This document shows, piece by piece, positions 1 to 5,646 of a DNA stretch of 5,646 nt. A program made the translations under genes and the position numbers. Origin of the DNA: an uncultured Flavobacteriales bacterium (GTDB lineage Bacteria; Bacteroidota; Bacteroidia; Flavobacteriales_D; Sanyastnellaceae); the NCBI GenBank assembly GCA_938003665.1, contig CALKYI010000465.1:1-5646 (forward strand), written 5' to 3'. The notes below the pieces were generated by a model, which saw nothing but the letters and a program-made list of their open reading frames with translations, did not search any database and was not told the origin of the DNA. Position 1 is the first letter of the stretch; each line of letters starts with the position of its first letter.

Positions 1-2304
1 CTATTGGTTGCTTCTGCGGGAACAGCCCAATTGGACGTCGTCCATTGGGTGCCGCCGCTTCATAGCCGGGACAATGGACAGATCAACGACCACTACCTCT
101 ACCTGTCGACACCTGAAACTTCGCACGTGACCGTCAACCTGTACGACGGCAGCGGCGCCACGTTTGGGGATTCGCCGTATACCATTCAGAACGGGAGCCC
201 ATTGGCCATCGAAATCGGCAATGGACAGACGTCCGGAAGCAAGTTGATGGTAAGCCAAGGTGAGTTGAACGAGACACTCACCAACCGCGGCCTCAAAGTG
301 GAAGCGAGCGCACCCATTTTCTGCAATGCCCGGTACCGCAGCTCATGGCAGGCGGAGGCATTGACCTCGAAAGGCACCAAAGCACAAGGTCAGACGTTTC
401 GATTGGGTGGCATGCCCATCACCTACCAAGGCGGAATCCGTTCCTACGTGTTTGGCATCATGGCCACGGAAGACAATGTGCAGGTGCAAATTTCCGGCTA
501 CGACAACGGCGTTGTTTTTGCCGGAACGCCGACTGTTAATGATGACTTCCTCGCCTTCACCCTCAACGAAGGCGAATGCCGGGTCTATTCGGCCTATGCC
601 AATTCCGAAGCCAACCTCGCGGGCGTCCTCGGTGCGTTGGTCCAATCCAGCGGCAACATCGTCATCAACGTCGGCAACTGGTGTGGCTCCGTTGGGACCA
701 CCTCTTCCAACCAAGACATCGGTGCAGACCAGATTGTCCCGGTTCAATACCTCGGCACGGACCACATCCTCGTGGAAGGCGTCGGCGACCCGAGTCAGGA
801 GCGCGGATTCGTCGTTGCCCACGATGCTGACACCGAGGTGTACCTGAACGGCTCGGGCACGCCTGCAGCCACCCTGCAGCCCGGGGAATGGTACATGTCT
901 CCCAACAGCGAATACACCGGCGCACCCCACAGCAACTGCTTCATCCAAACCTCCAAACCCGCCTACGTCTACCAATTCCTCGGCGGCAGCCCCAGCCAAT
1001 CCACGGTCGGCATGAACTTCATTCCGCCCATTTCGTGCGGTATGCCCAACGAGGTTGATGAGATTCCGAGTATTCAAAACATCGGCAATACCTCCTACAC
1101 GGGCGGCGTTTTCGCCATCACCGAAGCCGGGGCCAACCTCACCATCGACGGCGCCCCGCAGGCCGGAGCCGTCCTAGTCGATGGATTCCCCGGTTGGGAA
1201 ACCTACCGCATCCTGAACCTCACCGGCGACATCACGGTGGAGTCGACGGGGCCGGTTGCCGTTGGCCTGTTCGGGACCAGTTCCGACGCCGGTTGGTCGG
1301 GCTACTACTCCGGGTTTTCACTGAATACGAATGCGGCCTTTGATGCGCCGTCCTCCGTTTGCTGGGGAGATGACGCCTTCATCCAGTTTGCTGGTGACAC
1401 ACTTGGGGGCGGCATCCTGAATTGGGACTTCGGCGAATTGGAAACGACTGACCTCGGGGACGACCTCTTCGAAATCACAACTGAAACTCCTGGTGATTTC
1501 ACGGTATACCTCGATGTACAAGGTGACCTGTGTGCCGATACCACGGTCCATGTGGTCACGTTCTATCCGCCTTACTCAGGGAGCTCCGTGGCCAATGCCT
1601 GCGGCGAGTACACGTGGAATGGGACAACCTTCGATGCATCCGGCGTGTACAACGACGTGCTGACGAGTGCCACGGGTTGCGACAGCCTCGTTGAGCTGAC
1701 GCTGGATATTATGCCCATCCCCGATCCGATGATGGCGGACTACACGGACGACACTTTGGTGTACTGCCCGGCGCCGGGTTCGCTGCTATTTGGCGAGCAA
1801 GCCGACCCCTTGTACCAAATCCAGTGGACCTACTTCCCGCCGGGCAGTGCTGATTCCGTCGTACTACCAGATCCGACGAATGCCGTGCCCTATGTGGGAC
1901 CCGGGTTGTACCAAATCGACTACTTCACCGGCCCACCGTGCAACTTCGGTGCAACGGGCCTCATCGAGGTGGAGATCGAAGATTGTTCGATTGTCATCCC
2001 GAATGTGTTTTCCCCCAACGGCGACGGCAAGAACGACCGGTTCCGCGTGTCCGGCTTGCACAACATCGAAGGCGTACGCATGCAAGTCTTCAACCGCTGG
2101 GGCACCCTGCTTTTCTCGGATTTGGACTTCGGTGGCAGTGCCGGCTGGGACCCCCGCGATGATGCCTCGGAAGGCACCTATTACTTCATCCTGGACATTC
2201 CGATCACCACCGAAGAATTGACCGTTACTACGGTCGAAGGAACCGAAATTCTCGAAGGCCCCACAACGGCCACCTACCACGGCCATTTCACGTTGGTCCG
2301 TTAA
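1..2304 (+). CDS. T9SS-exported surface protein: IgGFc-binding-like domain, PKD-like and Cys-bounded modules, CHU_C (type B) sorting tail; 5'-partial
   Basis: The frame is open from base 1 (767 residues) to a TAA at 2302-2304, so the start lies left of the window. The first visible residues, LLVASAGTAQLDVV, look like the end of a signal peptide, so probably only some 10-20 residues are missing. Residues ~12-440 resemble the IgGFc-binding-protein N-terminal domain: ATEDNVQVQI (155-164), a Gln/Pro-Val segment before a second blade-like unit (AHDADTEVYLNG, 273-284), and the NFIPPISCG turn (339-347). Residues ~445-520 look PKD-like, with WDFG at 475-478. Residues 534-570 form a Cys-bounded module (CGEYTWNG ... 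GCDS) common in Bacteroidota surface proteins. An Ig-like stretch follows, then the gliding-associated C-terminal domain (663-767: IPNVFSPNGDGKND, FNRWG, GTYYF). That family tail targets cargo to the T9SS, so the protein is probably cell-surface and possibly adhesive. The ligand is unknown. The name IgGFc-binding reflects domain homology only. The serine hydrolase starts 11 bp downstream, suggesting co-transcription. Confidence 0.9.
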   Translation, partial: LLVASAGTAQLDVVHWVPPLHSRDNGQINDHYLYLSTPETSHVTVNLYDGSGATFGDSPYTIQNGSPLAIEIGNGQTSGSKLMVSQGELNETLTNRGLKVEASAPIFCNARYRSSWQAEALTSKGTKAQGQTFRLGGMPITYQGGIRSYVFGIMATEDNVQVQISGYDNGVVFAGTPTVNDDFLAFTLNEGECRVYSAYANSEANLAGVLGALVQSSGNIVINVGNWCGSVGTTSSNQDIGADQIVPVQYLGTDHILVEGVGDPSQERGFVVAHDADTEVYLNGSGTPAATLQPGEWYMSPNSEYTGAPHSNCFIQTSKPAYVYQFLGGSPSQSTVGMNFIPPISCGMPNEVDEIPSIQNIGNTSYTGGVFAITEAGANLTIDGAPQAGAVLVDGFPGWETYRILNLTGDITVESTGPVAVGLFGTSSDAGWSGYYSGFSLNTNAAFDAPSSVCWGDDAFIQFAGDTLGGGILNWDFGELETTDLGDDLFEITTETPGDFTVYLDVQGDLCADTTVHVVTFYPPYSGSSVANACGEYTWNGTTFDASGVYNDVLTSATGCDSLVELTLDIMPIPDPMMADYTDDTLVYCPAPGSLLFGEQADPLYQIQWTYFPPGSADSVVLPDPTNAVPYVGPGLYQIDYFTGPPCNFGATGLIEVEIEDCSIVIPNVFSPNGDGKNDRFRVSGLHNIEGVRMQVFNRWGTLLFSDLDFGGSAGWDPRDDASEGTYYFILDIPITTEELTVTTVEGTEILEGPTTATYHGHFTLVR

Positions 2305-2315
2305 TCCCTCGCTTC

Positions 2316-3785
2316 ATGAAAACACGCCTTCTTCTCATTGCTTCCATCCTGTTAAACAGCTGCGCTGCGCAAACCTTTTCCGAGGCCATGGACGAAGCCA
2401 TGGAAACGCACGGAGTAATGGGCATGTCGGCCCTTGTTATTTGCGATGGGGAAATCGGGGAAGCGTATTACGGTGGACTCCGGAATTACGAGAACGACTG
2501 GCCGGTGGATGAAGCGACGCGCTACCGCATTGCCTCCATCTCCAAAAGCGTCACCGCCATGGGGTGAATGAAATACGTGGAATGGTAGGTGTTGGACATG
2601 GAACTTGAGATCTCGGGATACCTGCCGTTTGACGTGAACAACCCCAACCATCCGGATGCCACAATCACGCTTCGAATGCTGCTCAGCCACACGTCCAGCG
2701 TGCAAGACGGCGACGGCTACAGCCCGTTTCTAACGGCAACCTACCAAAGCACGAATAACCTGCCATCGCTCGGTGAATTGCTGGAACCCACCGGAACGTG
2801 GTACACCTCGAACATGTACCGCACGGAGGTCCCCGGGACTTATTATGCCTACAGCAACTTGAATTTTGGTTTGGTCGCGACGGTCATGGAAGCTGCCACC
2901 GGTCTGCGATTTGACGTGCTCATGGACGAGCTGATTTTCCAACCCATGGGACTCGGGTGTTCGTATGATATCGGCGCGCTGGAGGGGATTGAAAACCTGG
3001 CCGCGCTCTACCGCAACCAAGGCGGTTGGGTGGCCCAAGCCGATCAATTCAACGGCGTTAATCCCGGCTCACCCGAACTGGCCGGATACACCCCCGGCAG
3101 CAACGGAACGCGTTTCGCACCGCAAGGCGGGCTGCGCGCCAGCGCGGCGGAACTCTACGAATTGATGGCGGTCCTAATCAGCGGCGGCGTCGCCTCGAAC
3201 GGCACTGAGGTCCTGGCACCTGAAACCGTGGAGGCCATGCTCACCGAGCACTGGACCTTTGACGGCAGCAATGGCAACAACTACTACAACCTGTTCAACA
3301 GCTGGGGACTCGGGATCCAACGTGTCACCAACACTGCCATGGGCGACATCGTCTTCCCGGAACTGCAGATGTGGGGACATCCGGGCGAGGCGTACGGACT
3401 GATCAGCGATTGGTACTTCGACCCTGTTACCAAGGACGGCGTCATTTTCTTGACCAACGGCGTCTGGAACGGGTACAGCTTCGGGAATAACTCGGCCTTT
3501 TACACCTTGGAAGAAGACGTATTCGCCGCTGGGGAAGAAGCACTGGATTGCTCGACGGATGTGGCAACGGCATCGGTTACTTCAGCGTTGGTTGTCCCAA
3601 ATTTCGGGCGCCCAGGAGAAGCGATTACATACTACGGCACCGGGACGATTTTTTGGCAAGACGCACTGGGTAAAACCGTTGCACAACCCCCCGCTCAGCG
3701 CAGCAGCGTCATCCCAGCGTTGCCTGCAGGGAGCTACCTAATCAGGATAGAAGGGCAAAAACCCGTGCGGTTCACGGTGTTGTAA
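2316..3785 (+). pseudogene. Secreted serine hydrolase (beta-lactamase/PBP-like family) with T9SS type A-like tail, interrupted by two in-frame stops
   Basis: From ATG 2316 to TAA 3783-3785 one frame encodes a complete 489-position hydrolase, broken only by TGA (2565-2567, codon 84) and TAG (2586-2588, codon 91). It begins with a signal sequence (MKTRLLLIASILLNSCAAQ), either cleaved near CAAQ or used as a lipobox (LNSC). The family's catalytic motifs are all present: SISK (SxxK, codons 74-77, nucleophile Ser74), YSN (179-181) and HPG (355-357). The stops fall in the helix after SxxK, where relatives read roughly TAxxLMKLVEEGxLDLD. The flanks, VTAMG-x-MKYVEW-x-VLDME, align without indels, so substitutions rather than a frameshift are implied. 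The last ~65 residues (VVPNFGRPGE ... DALGKTVA ... LPAGSYLIRI ... VRFTVL) resemble a T9SS type A sorting domain. If the stops are real, the 83-residue upstream fragment has the nucleophile but neither other motif. The downstream fragment (from GTG 2589 or ATG 2598) lacks both nucleophile and signal peptide, so neither should work alone. The substrate (peptide, ester or beta-lactam) cannot be told. Confidence 0.85.
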
Positions 3786-3798
3786 TCAGTTGACCGTG
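3773..3798. repeat. 6-bp inverted repeat centred on the junction of two convergent stop codons
   Basis: CACGGT at 3773-3778 is the exact reverse complement of ACCGTG at 3793-3798, leaving a 14-nt loop that holds both stop codons: TAA of the hydrolase and, on the other strand, TGA of the methyltransferase. Its centre falls exactly between bases 3785 and 3786. A weak hairpin would form in either transcript, but no T-tract follows on either side, so a role as a bidirectional terminator is only a guess. Both arms encode Thr-Val near the two C-termini, so the symmetry may come from coding sequence. Confidence 0.4.
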
Positions 3799-4343
3799 TA
3801 AATCCACATCGGCGGGAGGTTGCGGAATACCGAACGCACCTGACGGAACGCAAACCGGCGGTAGTGCCGCTCCATCATCCGGGGGAAATACGTAAACCAC
3901 CGGTACACCGCACCGGCATCCGTGTGCTTCTGCAAGCTGGCCATCAACGGCTGCATCACCGGGCTGGGCAGGGTAAAGGGCAAACCCGATACGATCAAAT
4001 CAATCCGCGGCCAACCGCGTTCTTCCACATAAGCGTCCAAATCCGCAGCACTGCCTTGGATGATTTCAAACCGGTCCCCATACGCCGAGCGCAAGTGCGG
4101 GATGTAATCGGGATTCAGTTCGATGACGATTACTTTGCACGTCTCTGGAACGTTTGCGTAAAGCTCGCGCGTGAAGCATCCGGTCCCCGGCCCCAACTCC
4201 ACGACGTATGCCTGTTGGCTCAGGTCAATCCCCTCAAACATGGCCCGGCTGGCACAGCGGCTGCTGGGGATCAAGCTCGCATTCCGCCGGGGGTTGCGAA
4301 GGAAATTCCAGATGAACGTGCGCGTTGTGTGCGAGCGGGACAT
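3786..4343 (-). CDS. Class I SAM-dependent methyltransferase, phospholipid N-methyltransferase-like
   Basis: The 185-residue product is small and soluble, with no signal peptide. It shows the SAM-binding motif I VVELGPGTG (residues 47-55), the acidic motif II end IELNP (74-78), a GSAADL segment (97-102) and the motif IV-like VSGLPF (118-123). It ends with RNLPPMWIYTVN. The N-terminal segment WNFLRNPRRNASLIPSS and the RNLPPxxxY end are typical of the PmtA-like/COG3963 group, whose characterised members methylate phosphatidylethanolamine towards phosphatidylcholine. The rRNA adenine dimethylase family shares motif I and is a weaker alternative. ATG 4343 is preferred because it puts FLRNP about 14 residues from the start, as in relatives. 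The frame stays open to ATG 4412 and ATG 4439, but those starts would run into the divergent transporter gene. The gene converges on the hydrolase with no intervening base. Methyltransferase assignment is firm; the lipid substrate is inferred. Confidence 0.8.
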   Translation of the reverse strand: MSRSHTTRTFIWNFLRNPRRNASLIPSSRCASRAMFEGIDLSQQAYVVELGPGTGCFTRELYANVPETCKVIVIELNPDYIPHLRSAYGDRFEIIQGSAADLDAYVEERGWPRIDLIVSGLPFTLPSPVMQPLMASLQKHTDAGAVYRWFTYFPRMMERHYRRFAFRQVRSVFRNLPPMWIYTVN

Positions 4344-4374
4344 GCTCCAATGTACGGGGTTTTTGACGGAGAGG

Positions 4375-4405
4375 TTGCGACCAGCGGTGGCGTGGATTAC
4401 CTTTT
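4375..4405 (+). promoter_or_regulatory. Candidate Bacteroidota-type promoter for the fatty acid transporter gene
   Basis: The 67-bp gap between the divergent methyltransferase and transporter starts holds TTG (4375-4377), 20 bases, then TACCTTTT (4398-4405). This matches the Bacteroidota -33 TTG / -7 TAnnTTTG pattern with one mismatch (final G to T). Transcription would begin at about 4410-4412, on or beside the ATG at 4411, implying a leaderless message. No Shine-Dalgarno-like sequence precedes the ATG, which is common in this phylum. The motif is short and could occur by chance. Confidence 0.2.
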
Positions 4406-4410
4406 CACCC

Positions 4411-5646
4411 ATGCTTGAATCGCTGCTCAATCGGTACACCCGCGGTTTCCAGCGCTACATGCCCACCCCGCTGTCCATCGCTGTGCTCCTCACACTCGTG
4501 GCGGGAGCCTTGGCCATGCGCGGTGCCACACCGCTAGAAGTCATGGGCGCCTGGGTCAACGGCATGTGGAGCGCGGGGCTGATCCGGTTCGGCTTTCAAG
4601 CAATGTTCATGCTTGTGCTGGGCCACGTGCTGGCCCTCGCACCTCCCGTGCGGCGCGGCTTGGACAAAGCCGTCGTGTGGGTCGTTTCAAACCCGCAATG
4701 GGCCGCTGCCAAAACCGCCCTCCTTGCCATGGCCCTTGGCTGGCTGAATTGGGGACTGGGGCTTGTCGGCGGTGCCATCCTCGTGCGCGGTGTGATGGAT
4801 ATGATGCGCCAGCAGGGGCGCCAAGGAGAAGTGAACTTCGGCGTCATCGGTGCGGCCGGTTATGCCTCCATGCTCGTCTGGCACGGCGGACTCAGCGGTT
4901 CAGCCCCACTCAAAGTAGCCGAGGCAGGCCACCTCCAGGAATTGGTGGGTGGAGCCGATTGGGCCACCACCCTACCCGAGGCCATTGGATTGAGGGAAAC
5001 CGTCTTCAGCACTTGGAGCCTCGCGCTGACCGCGGCCGTTGCCTTGGCCGCCGTCGCGGTATTCGCGTGGTTGGGTCGAACCGTTCAGACGGCGCCCGAC
5101 GACGCAGCCATGGCTGAACCCGCACAGGCTACTCCGGAGTCCACACCCACAACCCCCGCGGACCAATTGGACCAGCGCCGGGGGCTCGCATTGCTGGCAG
5201 GCCTTCTGTGTTTCGCCGGGGCCATCTGGTGGGCCCAGCAAGGACCGCCGGTGAGCCAACTCCGCTTCATCACCCCGGACTGGATCAACCTATTGCTTCT
5301 GGGCCTCGCCCTGATGGCCCACCCGTCCATGCGCGCGTTTTTGAACGCCCTGGACGAGGCCATTTCAGGAGCCTCCGGTATTCTCGTGCAGTTCCCGATT
5401 TACTTCGGCATCATGGGCATGGTCACAGGGACCGAATTGGGAACGTGGTTGGCGGATGGCTTGGTGGGGGCCACTTCGCGCGCTTGGCTGCCCGTCGCTT
5501 TGTTCACCTCTTCGGGCGTCCTCAACGTTTTCGTGCCCAGCGGCGGCGGCCAATGGGCCGTGCAAGGACCACTCGTACTGGAATCCTGCCAAGCCTTGGG
5601 GTTGGATTTGCCCCGCGGCATTATGGACATGGCATACGGTGACGAA
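4411..5646 (+). CDS. atoE: Short-chain fatty acid transporter, AtoE family; 3'-partial
   Basis: ATG 4411 opens a frame that runs without a stop to the window edge (412 residues). The product is a polytopic inner-membrane protein of the short-chain fatty acid transporter family, whose E. coli member AtoE (about 440 residues) takes up acetoacetate and butyrate-type acids. Its start aligns naturally with AtoE: an amphipathic N-terminus, then MPTPLSIAVLLTLV (17-30). Conserved segments include NWGLGLVGGA (113-122), HGGLSGSAP (158-166), SGILVQFPIYFGI (322-334) and the signature FVPSGGGQWAVQGP (374-387), followed by MAYGDE where E. coli has AYGEQ. Probably 40-60 residues with the last membrane segment(s) lie beyond the window. 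Residues ~222-257 form an Ala/Pro/Thr-rich hydrophilic loop that looks longer than in E. coli. No ato catabolic genes are visible nearby, so the exact substrate is unproven. The gene is divergent from the methyltransferase. Confidence 0.9.
   Translation, partial: MLESLLNRYTRGFQRYMPTPLSIAVLLTLVAGALAMRGATPLEVMGAWVNGMWSAGLIRFGFQAMFMLVLGHVLALAPPVRRGLDKAVVWVVSNPQWAAAKTALLAMALGWLNWGLGLVGGAILVRGVMDMMRQQGRQGEVNFGVIGAAGYASMLVWHGGLSGSAPLKVAEAGHLQELVGGADWATTLPEAIGLRETVFSTWSLALTAAVALAAVAVFAWLGRTVQTAPDDAAMAEPAQATPESTPTTPADQLDQRRGLALLAGLLCFAGAIWWAQQGPPVSQLRFITPDWINLLLLGLALMAHPSMRAFLNALDEAISGASGILVQFPIYFGIMGMVTGTELGTWLADGLVGATSRAWLPVALFTSSGVLNVFVPSGGGQWAVQGPLVLESCQALGLDLPRGIMDMAYGDE

Noticed and set aside
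862..881. Short direct repeat CCTGCAGCC at 862-870 and 873-881.
   Set aside because: It is only 9 bp, lies inside coding sequence and is explained by the codons for PAATLQPG; there is no further copy or array.
343..1077. Long minus-strand open frame (244 codons) opposite the surface-protein gene.
   Set aside because: It is fully antisense to a well-supported coding region, has no recognisable motif or signal, and is expected by chance in a GC-rich gene.
1864..2286. Minus-strand open frame (140 codons) opposite the type B sorting domain.
   Set aside because: The plus strand here encodes an unmistakable CHU_C domain; the antisense product resembles nothing known.
2565..2588. Programmed recoding or stop-codon reassignment at the two hydrolase stops.
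   Set aside because: There are two different stop codons (TGA and TAG), no obvious stimulatory structure, and both TGA and TAA act as normal terminators in the neighbouring genes.
3752..3765. GGGCAAAAACCC-like hairpin near the end of the hydrolase, a possible terminator for the minus-strand gene.
   Set aside because: The stem is only about 3 bp, lies within coding sequence and is too weak to support a terminator call.
3864..4418. Plus-strand open frame (184 codons) opposite the methyltransferase.
   Set aside because: It mirrors the methyltransferase gene, whose minus-strand product has clear SAM-binding motifs; the plus product is rich in His/Arg/Pro with no family signal.
4566..5117. Arg-rich plus-strand open frame (183 codons) in a shifted frame over the transporter gene.
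   Set aside because: It is a shadow of the AtoE-family frame that starts at 4411 and runs to the window edge; its composition is typical of out-of-frame GC-rich DNA.
5208..5642. Plus-strand open frame (144 codons) overlapping the transporter's 3' part.
   Set aside because: It is another out-of-frame shadow; the true frame here contains the FVPSGGGQWAVQGP family signature.

Overview
The window looks like chromosomal DNA of a Bacteroidota bacterium, most plausibly a Flavobacteriales-type lineage with fairly high GC (roughly 55-60 % by eye). The main evidence is two secreted proteins with the two classic type IX secretion system (T9SS) tails. One has a gliding-motility-associated (CHU_C, type B) C-terminal domain and the other a divergent type A sorting domain. 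T9SS is essentially confined to this phylum. No tRNA, rRNA, CRISPR array, IS element or phage gene was seen.

Layout: (1) 1-2304, + strand, a large cell-surface protein missing only the start of its signal peptide: IgGFc-binding-like beta domain, PKD/Ig-like modules, a Cys-bounded CGEYTWNG...GCDS module and the T9SS type B tail. (2) 2316-3785, + strand, 11 bp downstream and probably co-transcribed: a secreted serine hydrolase of the beta-lactamase/penicillin-binding-protein-like family, with SxxK, YxN and HxG motifs and a type A-like tail. Two in-frame stop codons 21 bp apart interrupt it just after the catalytic serine motif, so as written it is a pseudogene. (3) 3786-4343, - strand, convergent with the hydrolase and with no base between the two stop codons: a small SAM-dependent methyltransferase resembling phospholipid N-methyltransferases. 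(4) 4411-5646, + strand, divergent from the methyltransferase and running off the right edge: a short-chain fatty acid transporter of the AtoE family.

Genes 1 and 2 form a plausible two-gene unit of T9SS-exported surface or secreted proteins. The methyltransferase and the transporter are housekeeping or metabolic genes with no evident functional link to that unit. The strongest anomaly is the double nonsense interruption of the hydrolase with the reading frame otherwise preserved. It is either a very recent gene loss or a sequence/assembly error. I see no convincing new multi-gene system here. The remaining observations are modest.
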